Source: Peptococcaceae bacterium BRH_c23 (GTDB lineage: Bacteria; Bacillota_B; Desulfitobacteriia; Desulfitobacteriales; Desulfitobacteriaceae). From it: 32,873 nucleotides of DNA. How positions within the stretch are numbered: the stretch's first letter is position 1; each line of letters starts with the position of its first letter. Of this stretch, positions 8,060-16,447 are shown one piece after another. The position numbers and the translations under genes are program-made. The stretch is taken from contig LADV01000080.1 in NCBI GenBank assembly GCA_000961805.1, positions 1 through 32,873 on the forward strand. The letters are read 5' to 3'. Below the pieces are notes generated by a model that searched no databases, was not told where the DNA came from, and saw only the letters and a list, made by a program, of their open reading frames with translations.

Positions 8060-8488
8060 ATGGACGAACTAGCGTTGGAGGCTCGATCGCAAGCGGGTAA
8101 CAATTTTAAGAATGGCTTGAACTGTGCTGAATCCATACTGCATGCTTTTAACAAAATCCTCAACTATCCTCTGAGTCCAGAAAGCTTAAAAATTGCCACT
8201 GGTTTTGGAGGCGGATTAGGGCATGCTGGTTGTCAGTGCGGAGCATTGACCGGATCAATCATGATACTAGGACTATTTAGGGGTCGTAATGATCCGCAAC
8301 AATCAAGAGAAGAAGTCTATGAACTGGCTCGTGGATTTCACGATCGCTTTACTCTGGAATTTGGGGGGACTTGTTGTCGTAACTTAAATCCGCATGAATT
8401 TGATTCGCCAGAACATTTGCGACGCTGTCTAAAACTCACTGGAGGTACAGCTAAGTTGCTGATGGAATTCATTCAAGAAAAAAATTAA
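8060..8488 (+). CDS. C_GCAxxG_C_C family redox-active protein
   Basis: A 142-residue cytosolic protein with the family pattern: LNCAESI, then GFGGGLGHAGCQCGALTGSIM, then GTCCRNL and RRCLKLTGG. This family (Pfam C_GCAxxG_C_C) is common in anaerobes and is described as putative redox-active; no defined reaction is known to me. The conserved Cys residues probably bind a metal or cluster or form disulfides. GAAAGGGGC precedes ATG 8060. It stands alone between two hairpins, so no partner is suggested by context. Confidence 0.88.
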   Translation: MDELALEARSQAGNNFKNGLNCAESILHAFNKILNYPLSPESLKIATGFGGGLGHAGCQCGALTGSIMILGLFRGRNDPQQSREEVYELARGFHDRFTLEFGGTCCRNLNPHEFDSPEHLRRCLKLTGGTAKLLMEFIQEKN

Positions 8489-8535
8489 TGTAAAGCATGG
8501 CTTTAGTCAAAGGAGCATGGTAACTGGTAACTATG

Positions 8536-8575
8536 ATCGAAGGTCCTTTGGAATTTTTACAGAGGGACCTTCGAT
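8536..8575. terminator. Hairpin after the C_GCAxxG_C_C gene
   Basis: ATCGAAGGTCC (8536-8546) pairs perfectly with GGACCTTCGAT (8565-8575) across an 18-nt loop that includes TTTTT. Only TATAA follows, so termination would be weak. Confidence 0.5.
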
Positions 8576-8717
8576 TATAAGTACTAGAAAGGGACAGGGT
8601 ATCGTATAATATAGTTGAGTAAATTCTGAAAGCCAAATTCTGTTTAAAGGAATTTTTGAGAACTCTGGCGAATAGAATAGTTCGGTCATTACCAAATGAA
8701 AATTTAAAGGAGCTATC

Positions 8718-9353
8718 ATGGAATTAGTAATGGGTTTAATTGATTTTATACTTCATATCGATCGACATCTAATGGAAATAATTAAGGACTACGGAACTTG
8801 GTCGTATTTAGTTCTGTTCATGATCATTTTTAGTGAAACAGGATTTGTGGTGACCCCTTTTCTTCCTGGTGACTCTTTACTTTTTGTAATTGGGGCTTTG
8901 GGAGCCTCCGGTGCTCTGAACTTTAAGTTGGCTCTTGTATTGCTAATTATTGCAGCTGTCGTTGGAAACACAGTAAATTATTTTATTGGCAAAATGATCG
9001 GGCATAAGCTGCTTGCTATGAAAAACTCCCGCATCATAAAGAAGGAATACCTTTACAAAACTCAAGCCTTTTATAAGAAGCATGGAGGCAAGGCCATAAT
9101 TTTATCCAGGTTTTTACCGATTATTCGAACCTTTGCACCATTTGTTGCGGGTCTCGGTAAAATGAACTTTTCTAAGTTTTTTCTGTATAACTGTGTCGGT
9201 GGAGTTTCTTGGGTAATGCTATTTATGTTCGCTGGGTTTTTCTTTGGGAACATTCCCGCGGTTAAACATAACTTTACCTTTGTAATCTTTGCGATAATTT
9301 TTATTTCATTGCTGCCAACGGTTATTCCTTACCTTCGGAGCAAAAGAAGATAG
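8718..9353 (+). CDS. DedA-family (VTT domain) membrane protein
   Basis: A 211-residue polytopic protein of the DedA/SNARE-associated (VTT) family, members of which act as lipid scramblase/undecaprenyl-phosphate or phospholipid flippase-type transporters. Diagnostic features are the re-entrant motif FLPGDSLLF (~46-56) with its upstream Glu (FSETG) and the second motif RFLPIIRTFAPFVAG (~128-143), whose Arg residues are essential in studied members. Length matches the family. AAAGGAG sits 8 nt before ATG 8718. It is a single gene ended by the hairpin at 9441. The substrate cannot be read from sequence. Confidence 0.92.
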   Translation: MELVMGLIDFILHIDRHLMEIIKDYGTWSYLVLFMIIFSETGFVVTPFLPGDSLLFVIGALGASGALNFKLALVLLIIAAVVGNTVNYFIGKMIGHKLLAMKNSRIIKKEYLYKTQAFYKKHGGKAIILSRFLPIIRTFAPFVAGLGKMNFSKFFLYNCVGGVSWVMLFMFAGFFFGNIPAVKHNFTFVIFAIIFISLLPTVIPYLRSKRR

Positions 9354-9440
9354 GGTTGTTGCAGAAGGTTAGTCGGCAGGTACGTTATCGGTTGATAGCG
9401 ATTGAGAGTAAGATACTTGTATTTAATTTAGAATGGCATG

Positions 9441-9495
9441 AATAGTTGTTAAAAAAGGGTGCTTCGAGCATCGTCTTTCTTTAACAACTATTTTT
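9441..9495 (+). terminator. Long terminator hairpin after DedA gene
   Basis: ATAGTTGTTAAA (9442-9453) pairs perfectly with TTTAACAACTAT (9480-9491), with an inner stem GGTGC/GCATC around TTCGA, followed by TTTTTC. Confidence 0.8.
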
Positions 9496-9535
9496 CAATT
9501 TAAATGACTTTGGTCTATTAAAAAAAGCTCAAATG

Positions 9536-9562
9536 GTGTAAAATTACACTAAAGGGGTGTAA
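9536..9562 (+). promoter_or_regulatory. Operator-like GTGTAA repeats before the XRE regulator
   Basis: Three half-sites lie in 27 bp: GTGTAA (9536-9541), TTACAC (9544-9549) and GTGTAA (9557-9562). The first two form an inverted repeat with a 2-bp gap, and the second and third one with a 7-bp gap. The last overlaps the ribosome binding region of the XRE gene. Such spacing is typical of autoregulated XRE-family repressors. A single GTGTAA also occurs at 11029-11034, before the OYE gene. Confidence 0.5.
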
Positions 9563-9568
9563 TTGCCT

Positions 9569-10027
9569 ATGGTTAGAGCTGAGTTTATCAATAAAGCCTC
9601 GGAAAAATTAAAACTCATTCGCATCGAAAGGGATTATACCCAGGATAAGATGGCTGAAATACTGGGTATCTCTAAGAAGACCTTAGTTCAGATTGAAAAA
9701 GGTCGGTCTACCCTCGGTTGGACAGGTTCCGTAACTTTGTGTACTATTTTCAGAGATAGTGAAGTTCTAGCCATGACCTTTGGAGGAGATCCGCAAGATA
9801 TTATTCTTTCTTTAGCCTTTACCGATTATGAAAGCAACGAAAAAACCATGGGCGGAAAATTATGGTGGATTAATCTCGAGTCTGCGAATCAGTTTAGAAT
9901 CCAGCAAAATGTTATTTCGCGGCACTTTCGGATTCTCGATGGACAGGACCGCAGGATTTGCTCTTCTTTTGATGAGGATTATATTCAAAAAAGGCTTAGA
10001 GAGCTTTCAGAAGAGGGCGGGGTTTAA
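9569..10027 (+). CDS. XRE-family transcriptional regulator
   Basis: About 152 residues. Residues ~10-58 form a Cro/CI helix-turn-helix (LKLIRIERDYTQDKMAEIL, GISKKTLVQIEKGR). The C-terminal ~90 residues (with the segment KLWWINLESANQF) are a small domain I cannot assign. ATG 9569 is preferred: AAAGGGGTG (9551-9559) is well spaced from it, while the in-frame TTG at 9563 is too close. GTGTAA repeats lie over its start region, so it probably controls itself and, as first gene of the run, the biosynthetic cluster. The UbiA gene starts 4 nt after its stop. Confidence 0.85.
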   Translation: MVRAEFINKASEKLKLIRIERDYTQDKMAEILGISKKTLVQIEKGRSTLGWTGSVTLCTIFRDSEVLAMTFGGDPQDIILSLAFTDYESNEKTMGGKLWWINLESANQFRIQQNVISRHFRILDGQDRRICSSFDEDYIQKRLRELSEEGGV

Positions 10028-10031
10028 TAAA

Positions 10032-11011
10032 GTGTTAAAATTCATGAGAGCTTATATCAAATCAATGAGGTTATATTACGCTTTTGTAACAGGAATTGGG
10101 GGTTGGCTGGGGATTGCCTTTACGAATACATCGCAGAGTCTCCCTTTCAGACCGTAGAATTGGTTCCGGCGACGGAAAAAAAGGCCGTAGTGCTGGTCAT
10201 GCTTTTTCTTAGTTGGGGCATAAACCAGATTATCAATGACTACCTTGGCTTAAAAGAGGACAGAGTGAACGCTCCGCACCGTCCCATGGTTACTGGTGAA
10301 TTGAATCCCCAAAAAGCCCTGATCCTTACGGGAATTTTGCTGATAATGACTCTAGTGATGACATACCTATACCTGGAACCCATTGCCCTTATTCCCGCAA
10401 TCCTCGGAATTCTTTTAAATATAGTATATGAATACGCTAAGGGTCACGGTATTTTCGGTAATATCGTCTTTGGGCTGATGATTTCGACCTGCACCGCCTA
10501 TGGCTTCTTAGCAGCAGGTCCGACAGAGTCCCCTTATTTTACATATAGTCGTGTTTCAGTGCTGATTCTAGTAGCAGTCATGAACGGATTGATGACCTTT
10601 TATACCTATTTTAAAGACTACGATGGGGATAAGGCTGCAGGTAAACGGACGATCATTGTACGATTGGGAGTTGAGAAAGCCAGGTATCTAGCGGCCATCT
10701 CTGCGCTTCTCCCTGCGGGGATCTTTGGGCTGCTTTATTTTAATAATTTTATCGAAGCCAGAGTCAACAATATGTTCCTTATTTTGGCTGGCTTAACCCT
10801 TTTTCTAGAACTGTGGACAGGATACCTTTACTTTAAAAATCCTCGGGGTGAGAAAACTTATTATTCTCTGGTGGCTAATTTCCGAGCCTGTATCTGCGGT
10901 CAGGCAACCCTCATCGCTTTATTCAATACCGAATTGGCAATGCTCTTATTTTTAGTGTCCTATATGTTTGTAGGCTTCTTATTTGACCTGCACACTGATC
11001 CCAAATGCTAG
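10032..11011 (+). pseudogene. UbiA-family prenyltransferase, frameshifted
   Basis: UbiA enzymes are membrane transferases that move an isoprenoid chain to an aromatic or polyol acceptor. The N-terminus (from GTG 10032, behind GAGGGCGGGG) reads MRLYYAFVTGIGGWLGIAF in one frame. The rest continues in the next frame as YEYIAESPF, then the Asp-rich motif NDYLGLKEDRVNAPHRPMV and the second motif KDYDGDKAAGKRT. The break is at the T-run 10119-10121: one extra T would restore a single ~326-residue protein with all motifs. About eight or nine hydrophobic segments fit the family. It is either a recent pseudogene or a sequencing deletion; a programmed site is not evident. The downstream ATG at 10103 would lack TM1. 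Confidence 0.85.
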
Positions 11012-11079
11012 AATGAGTTACGAGAATAGTGTAATTTGTCCGGAAGACAAATCTGTAAAAATCAGTGGGAGGGTATTAA

Positions 11080-12285
11080 ATGAAACTGTTTGAACCAGCT
11101 AATATAGGCCCCTGTCGCTTGAAAAATAGGCTCATTCGATCAGCAACGTTCGAAGGAATGTCTGATCCTGAGGGATATCCACTGCCAGAATACCGGCATT
11201 TATATCAACAATTAGCCTCAGGAGGCGTGGGAGGGATCATTACAGGCTTTGCCTATATTTCTCCTGAAGGAAAAGCGATGCAGCCAGGTCAGGCCGGAAT
11301 TGACCGTGAGGAAATGATCGAGTCCTATTTACCCGTTACAGAGATGGTTCATCAATACGACTGTAAGATTTTTATGCAGTTAGCTCATACTGGGAGGCAG
11401 ACTAGAAAAAAGGAAACCAGACAGGATGTCTATGGAGTGTCTAATCAAAGGTCCCTATATTTTGGGGGATCTCCTCGAGAATTAACGACAGAACAGGTGT
11501 ATGCCTTGATCAAAAGGTTTGGAGAAGCTGCCGTTTATGCTAAAGCAGCTGGATTTGACGGTGTACAAGTCCATGCCGCCCATGGCTATCTGATCCATCA
11601 GTTTATACTGCCCTCGATCAATCATCGAAACGATGAGTTTGGCATTCATGATATTAATGGGATAGGTACAAAATTTCTAGGATTAGTTCTTGAAGAAATT
11701 AGGAATAAGTGTGGAAGAGATTTTGCGCTGTTAATCAAAGTAAGCGGTAGTGATGATTATTTTACCAAATTCACGATGGAGCAGTTTGCCAGCCTGATCC
11801 GTTTTCTAGATGCTCAAGAAGTCGATGGTCTAGAGATTAGTTATGGGACAATGGATAATGCGCTGAATATCTTTCGTGGAGACATCCCCCTCAAAATGAT
11901 CTTAAAGCATAACCCTGTCTTTAAAACTAACAGCGGAATTAAAGATATTCCGCTGTTAATTAAAAATGTCTTCATTTATGGCCTGATGAGGGCAAAACTA
12001 AAGTCATTTACACCGACTTATAATCTTGAATATGTCAAAATTGCCAAAGCATTAACCGACATTCCCATTATTAGTGTGGGTGGTTTCCGGAAGGGTGCCG
12101 AAATGCGGCATTGTCTGGAAAATGGCTTTGTTGACTTCGTCAGCCTGAGCAGACCCTTTATTTGTGAACCGGATTTGGTAGAAAAACTTGTTCAGGACGA
12201 GAATTATTCTGCCCGATGTGTCAATTGTAATATTTGTGCAGTAATGTGTGATTCGGATCGACAAACTCGATGTTACAAGAACTAA
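11080..12285 (+). CDS. NADH:flavin oxidoreductase (old yellow enzyme) with 4Fe-4S motif
   Basis: A 401-residue TIM-barrel flavoenzyme of the OYE family, expected to bind FMN and reduce activated C=C bonds. The catalytic pair is in VHAAHGYLIHQF (H165, H168), and the N-terminus ANIGPCRLKNRLIRSAT is typical. Near the C-terminus it has C380-X2-C383-N-X-C386-X11-C398, the [4Fe-4S] pattern of the 2,4-dienoyl-CoA reductase/trimethylamine dehydrogenase branch. The FAD/NAD(P) domains that normally follow in that branch are absent; the protein ends three residues after the last Cys, so electrons must come from another partner. The start at ATG 11080 follows GTGGGAGGG. It lies between UbiA and the ACP and probably reduces a cluster intermediate (inference). 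Confidence 0.9.
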   Translation: MKLFEPANIGPCRLKNRLIRSATFEGMSDPEGYPLPEYRHLYQQLASGGVGGIITGFAYISPEGKAMQPGQAGIDREEMIESYLPVTEMVHQYDCKIFMQLAHTGRQTRKKETRQDVYGVSNQRSLYFGGSPRELTTEQVYALIKRFGEAAVYAKAAGFDGVQVHAAHGYLIHQFILPSINHRNDEFGIHDINGIGTKFLGLVLEEIRNKCGRDFALLIKVSGSDDYFTKFTMEQFASLIRFLDAQEVDGLEISYGTMDNALNIFRGDIPLKMILKHNPVFKTNSGIKDIPLLIKNVFIYGLMRAKLKSFTPTYNLEYVKIAKALTDIPIISVGGFRKGAEMRHCLENGFVDFVSLSRPFICEPDLVEKLVQDENYSARCVNCNICAVMCDSDRQTRCYKN

Positions 12286-12316
12286 GTTTTTGGATTCATA
12301 GAAGGAGAGGGTGAAG

Positions 12317-12550
12317 GTGATTATAAATTTGGAAGACAGAATTATTCTCATAATACAGAGCGTCTTAGATAAACGTCCCGAGATTAATTTGGACAGTCAT
12401 TTGATTGAAGATTTAATGGTAGATTCCTTGGATAAATTAATGATTCTTTCGGCTCTAGAAGACGAATTTGCTATAACTATCGCCGAAGACGATTTTGCCG
12501 ATGTGCTTACCATCAAAGATATTGTTGGAAAACTTCAAGAGATTGTTTAA
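12317..12550 (+). CDS. Stand-alone acyl carrier protein
   Basis: A 77-residue acidic four-helix carrier protein. The phosphopantetheine site is Ser37 in LMVDSLDKLMI, a close match to the DSL motif. It would hold the growing or finished acyl chain as a thioester. GTG 12317 is preferred because AAGGAG (12302-12307) is correctly spaced; the in-frame GTG at 12311 is too near. It is followed after 10 nt by the oxoamine synthase gene. Its presence beside a ketosynthase and an oxoamine synthase indicates that the cluster uses its own ACP-bound acyl chain rather than housekeeping ACP. Confidence 0.93.
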   Translation: MIINLEDRIILIIQSVLDKRPEINLDSHLIEDLMVDSLDKLMILSALEDEFAITIAEDDFADVLTIKDIVGKLQEIV

Positions 12551-12560
12551 AGGAGAAACT

Positions 12561-13586
12561 ATGGATTTAAGAAATTTTTATCACAGATTGAGCGTGGATG
12601 AGAGCCTTGCTGAGGTCAGGGGGTATAACCCTTATTACCTGACCATGAACTCCGGTCTGGAAGGGAAGATTTCTGTCAACGGACATCAGATGATTGACTT
12701 GGCATCCAACAACTATCTGGGCCTAGCTAGCGACTTGAGGGTGAAACAAGCTGCAGTGAAAGCTGTAGAAAAATATGGAGTATCCCTTTGTGGCACTCCC
12801 ATCGCCACAGGGTATATCGAATTGTACCAAAGACTGGAAGAGAATTTATCACGTTTTGTTGGGCTGGAGGAGACGATTATTCTACCCTCCTGTTACCAGG
12901 CTAATAATGGACTATTCAGTTGCATTGCTGGCCCCCAGGACCTGATTGTTGTTGACCGATTAGCCCATTCGTCCTTGATTCAAGGGATTAAATCAGCAGG
13001 CAGTAAAATCAGGCCTTTTCTCCATAATAACCTGGAGCATTTAGAAGGAATCTTGCAACGTTCGACTGGCTACAGGCAGGTCTTTGTTGTGACAGAATCA
13101 GTTTTTTCCACGGTGGGCAGGATTGCGCCATTTAAAGAGATCGTTCAATTGTGTGAGAAATACCAGGCCATGCCTGTGATTGATGATTCACATGGTATCG
13201 GAGTGCTGGGGAAATCGGGCCATGGGATCCTCGAAGAACAGGGGATTGAAGGATACCAAGGGATTTATACCGCCTCCTTGGGAAAGGCAATTGCTAATTC
13301 AGGAGGGATGATCAGCGGGGAAAAAAGGCTGATTAACTATCTAAGATATTACTGCTCCCACCTAGTTTACTCTACGGCCCTTACGCCTGTAGCCTTAGCA
13401 GGAATCGGGGCAGTTCTAGATATTATTCATTCGGAATTTGATGGGATTAAGAAAAAACTTGTTTTTAATCAAGGAGAGATCTATGAAAGCCTGCTGGAGG
13501 GGGGATTCGAAGTAGTATCCAGTCAGGCCCCTATTAATTCCATTCAGTCTGGAAGTCAAAACGACCTATATAGTTTCCGGGATTAA
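12561..13586 (+). pseudogene. Alpha-oxoamine synthase (SPT/AONS-like), C-terminally truncated
   Basis: PLP enzymes of this family (AONS, KBL, serine palmitoyltransferase) condense an amino acid with an acyl thioester to give an alpha-amino ketone. Visible landmarks: LASNNYLGL (~48-55), His136 in DRLAHSSL that stacks on PLP, Asp209/His211 in IDDSHGIGVLG, and the Schiff-base Lys242 in TASLGKAIANSGG. ATG 12561 follows AAAGGAG. The frame stops after 341 residues at SFRD, just past the PINSIQSG strand. Family members run to about 390-400 residues, so the last ~50-60 residues of the C-terminal domain are missing. Kinase-like sequence follows at once, pointing to a deletion. Activity is doubtful. 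Adjacent ACP suggests an acyl-ACP donor, as in bacterial sphingolipid synthesis (inference). Confidence 0.82.
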
Positions 13587-13587
13587 G

Positions 13588-13869
13588 GTGAAAAACGAGT
13601 TAACCTTGAGAGACCCTCGATTTTATACCCTAACCATTAAAAATATCGGGCTCGCTAATTGGGTTGGCGTTATTAGAAGCTTATATAGTGGGAAAGGGTT
13701 TGCCAATAACAATACAAGGTCCTTGGAATACACTCAGCAAATCAAAGTATACGGAAGCAGTAGGAACAATGAATTAGAGTTTGACGGTGATCCTAAAGGG
13801 TTTTTGCCTTGTGTGATTGAGCCGGCTCAGGACCCCTTAGACGTAATTAGTCAGGCAGATCAGATATGA
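13588..13869 (+). pseudogene. C-terminal fragment of DagK/sphingoid-kinase-like lipid kinase
   Basis: The 93-residue frame resembles the last third of the diacylglycerol kinase/YegS/sphingosine kinase family: a DPRFYTLTIKNI strand, the helix VGVIRSLYSGKG, and the ending LEFDGDPKGFLPCVIEP that corresponds to the conserved ...DGE....P... region, then DPLDVIS. The N-terminal nucleotide-binding domain with the GGDGT motif is absent. There is no ribosome binding site before the GTG at 13588, which lies 1 nt after the oxoamine synthase stop. I read this as the right side of a deletion that removed the kinase start and the synthase end. The family would phosphorylate a lipid alcohol with ATP. Confidence 0.6.
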
Positions 13870-13886
13870 GTTAAATGAGAGCTATA

Positions 13887-13931
13887 TTGAGCTAGATTGA
13901 TATAAATTGAGCTAGATTGATATAAATTGAG
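13887..13931. repeat. 20-bp tandem repeat in intergenic DNA
   Basis: TTGAGCTAGATTGATATAAA occurs twice head to tail (13887-13906, 13907-13926), followed by a third start TTGAG. It lies in the 187-nt gap between the kinase fragment and the ThiL-like gene. Similar degenerate TTGAG pieces flank it. No function is evident. Confidence 0.9.
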
Positions 13932-14056
13932 TTAATTGAGTTGTAGAGTGTATTAGTTTAGTATGATTTTCAAAAAGAAATTTCTAAATTAAGTTATTCT
14001 CTAAGGTTGCTAACGGAGATTTACGTCGAATCCAAAGTTAAGTAAGAAGGTTGAGG

Positions 14057-15063
14057 ATGAATAGAGAAAGAGAAATAATTGAAGTTATTAATAAGCATAT
14101 GCCCAGGAGTTCCAGCCAAGTTAATAATCTCTTTGAATCAGACTCTGAAATCGTCGCTTTTCACGGTATAGGGCTTCTTTATAATATCGACGAATTTTCG
14201 GAAGAAGACTTATTGCGAGAGGATGACCCATATACGCTGGGTTGGAATATGGCTCTAGGCAGTATTAGTGATATTCTAGCCTCGGGGGGCAGACCTAAGT
14301 TTTATGCCCATAGCATGGTTATCCGAGACTCGTGGACGAAGGGCTATGTCGAAAAGCTATCGCTTGGAATTGCCCAGGTCCTAAAAGAAGTGGGGGCAAC
14401 TTTTATCGGTGGAGATTTCGGAATCTCTAACACTTGGAGATACACCGGTTCTGTCTTAGGGGATCTAGAAGGTCAAGCCATGTTAAGGAGTAGGGGAGAA
14501 GTTGGGGACGGAATTTATCTTACCGGCCCAATTGGCAGAGGAAACGTGGAAGCGGCGCTCAAGTTATATGAGCAAAACTTATTAGTTAAACATTTAACAG
14601 GTCGATGGAAAAACTTTTTTCGGTTGAGAAGCAAAGAGGCCGAGGTTATTAAGCGATATAGCCGCTGCTGTATAGACACGAGCAAGGAGTCTTTAATGCC
14701 TTAGGGACAATTTCGGAAATGAGCAGAACGGGCTTTGTCGTTGGCAGCCTACCATATGTAAAAAGCGGCTTACTCTTAGCAAAGACTCTTAACCTCCCTA
14801 AGGAAATGCTTTTCTTAGGGGAATGTGGGGAGTACGAATTGCTGTTCACCCTAACAAGAGAGGTCGAAGAAGAGTTTATTTGGGAAGCACAGCAACAGAA
14901 GTTGACGTTCCATAAACTTGGAGAGGTAAAAGAACAGGGCATTAAATCTCTCTGGGAGAGAGAACGAGAGATTGATTTAAGTACTTACGCTTTGCGAGCG
15001 AGGGACTACGCAGATCCTAAAGACTATTTGCGCAATGTCGTAGATTTTCTGACTAAGCCCTAA
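14057..15063 (+). pseudogene. ThiL/AIR-synthase-like protein, frameshifted
   Basis: A member of the PurM/ThiL/HypE/SelD fold, ATP-using enzymes. The N-terminal half has DPYTLGWNMALGSISDILAS and a GGRP turn, plus ATFIGGDFG, matching ThiL-type ATP/Mg sites; the usual early GDDAA Asp pair is not obvious. At about 14684 a base is missing: the first frame reads CCIDTS then out of phase to a stop at 14704, while the next frame continues as GVFNALGTISEMSRTGF, the expected ThiL (D)TSDG...SG region. The second part runs to 15063 with LFLGECGEYELLFT. ATG 14057 has AGAAGG upstream. Thiamine genes are not nearby, so true thiamine-phosphate kinase is unlikely; a ThiL-like kinase acting on a cluster intermediate is an inference. 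Confidence 0.8.
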
Positions 15064-15184
15064 TGCTGCTACAGAGGTATACCAGATAATTAGAATAAGG
15101 TTAGAATGTCTTAGAGGCCGAAAGTTTAACTTGTACTCGCACTTCGTGCCTCGAACCTCGATTTTCGAGATAGGAGGCGTTTAA

Positions 15185-16447
15185 GTGAAACGAAGAGTAG
15201 TTATAACTGGGATTGGTCCGGCTACGTCTATCGGAATTGGCAAACAAGATTTCTCAGCTGGCATTTTCGGTCTAAAGACATGCTTAGCCGAGATCCCGAG
15301 AAGCTACGAACAGAATTACACGTTCAAATCCCGCTATTTTGTTCCCAAGCCAAAGTTTTCTCTAACCGATTTAGGATTCCATAAATCGGTGGAAGGGATG
15401 ATGGAAGAGGCTGCCAGACTCTCAGTATTATGCACGAAGCTGGCCTTGGAGGATGCTGGATTTCAGATAAGTGACGGAGAAAAATATCGGCAAGTAGAGG
15501 GTCTGGAAAACTGTGGCACCATTATCGGTATTGGCATGAGCAGTCTCCAGACTGCCTTCGACTCTTATATAGCTCATATGGCTGATCCGGAAAAGTCAAA
15601 CAAACTCAGGTTCAACAGAATGGTTATTCCGATGCTGATGACGAATTCCCCTGCGGCCTGGATATCCATCCTCTTCGGGTTAAAAGGGTTCAGTTATACT
15701 CTCAATGCTTCCTGTGCTTCAGGGAGTTATGCTCTTGGTGAGGCTTACAGAACAATTTCGGAAGGCAGATGTGATGTGATCCTCACGGGCGGGGTCGAGG
15801 CCCTAGCAGAAAAGAATGGGGCAATTATGAGAGGCTTTGACATGCTCTCCACGCTTACTAGAGCTGAGGACGGAAGCCCCCAACCCTTCTCTCAACAAAG
15901 AAGTGGATTTCTATTTAATGAAGGGGCAGGTTGTGTCCTCGTCTTAGAAGAGCTAGATCAAGCTCGAAGCAGAGGGGCAGATATTTATGCCGAGATTGTA
16001 GGGTATGAAGCAGGCAGCGATACCTACAGCATTGTCCAGATGGATCCCAGCGGGGACAATATTGCCAGTCTTTTTGAAAAGATTGGCAAGGGGGTAAAAG
16101 TTGACTATCTGAATGCCCATGGTACAGGAACAACGACTAATGACGACATTGAGGCCAAAGTGATCCAAAGGATCTTTGGGGATAAAAGCAACCAGCCGTA
16201 TATTAATTCTACCAAAGGAGTACTCGGGCACAGCATCGGAGCCAGTGGAGCCCTCGAGGCGGCTGTAATAGCTCTATCTATAAAGGAATCCAAAATTCAT
16301 GGCAACTTAACGACTGAACCTATAGATAATTTGAATCTCCCCTTAGAAACACTTACGACCCCCATTGAATATGCACTATCCGCGTCCTATGGCTTTGGTG
16401 GGCATAATGCCTTAATTCTTTTCAAACGGTATCAGGAAAATGAATAA
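15185..16447 (+). CDS. Beta-ketoacyl-ACP synthase (FabF/KAS II-like)
   Basis: A 420-residue thiolase-fold condensing enzyme that extends an acyl chain with malonyl-ACP. All catalytic residues are present: Cys177 in NASCASGSY, His312 in NAHGTGTTTND and His349 in STKGVLGHSIGASG with its Lys344. Length is usual for FabF or the KS of type II PKS. Sequence near the N-terminus (residues 30-60) diverges from housekeeping FabF, and no fabG/fabZ adjoin it. GTG 15185 has TAGGAGGCG before it. Its stop overlaps the epimerase start by 8 nt, so the two are coupled. Together with the cluster ACP it likely builds the acyl part of the product. Confidence 0.92.
   Translation: MKRRVVITGIGPATSIGIGKQDFSAGIFGLKTCLAEIPRSYEQNYTFKSRYFVPKPKFSLTDLGFHKSVEGMMEEAARLSVLCTKLALEDAGFQISDGEKYRQVEGLENCGTIIGIGMSSLQTAFDSYIAHMADPEKSNKLRFNRMVIPMLMTNSPAAWISILFGLKGFSYTLNASCASGSYALGEAYRTISEGRCDVILTGGVEALAEKNGAIMRGFDMLSTLTRAEDGSPQPFSQQRSGFLFNEGAGCVLVLEELDQARSRGADIYAEIVGYEAGSDTYSIVQMDPSGDNIASLFEKIGKGVKVDYLNAHGTGTTTNDDIEAKVIQRIFGDKSNQPYINSTKGVLGHSIGASGALEAAVIALSIKESKIHGNLTTEPIDNLNLPLETLTTPIEYALSASYGFGGHNALILFKRYQENE

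Noticed and set aside
10103..11011. UbiA as a shorter intact gene starting at ATG 10103
   Set aside because: It would lack the first membrane helix, has no ribosome binding site, and the missing N-terminus is present in the neighbouring frame.
13887..13931. Possible CRISPR repeats
   Set aside because: Units are directly tandem with no spacers, and only two full copies exist.
14057..14704. True thiamine-monophosphate kinase
   Set aside because: No thiamine genes nearby, key early Asp motif not visible, and the gene is embedded in a biosynthetic cluster.
15915..16293. Minus-strand ORFs inside the ketosynthase gene
   Set aside because: They are antisense shadows of a well-supported coding region with all catalytic motifs.
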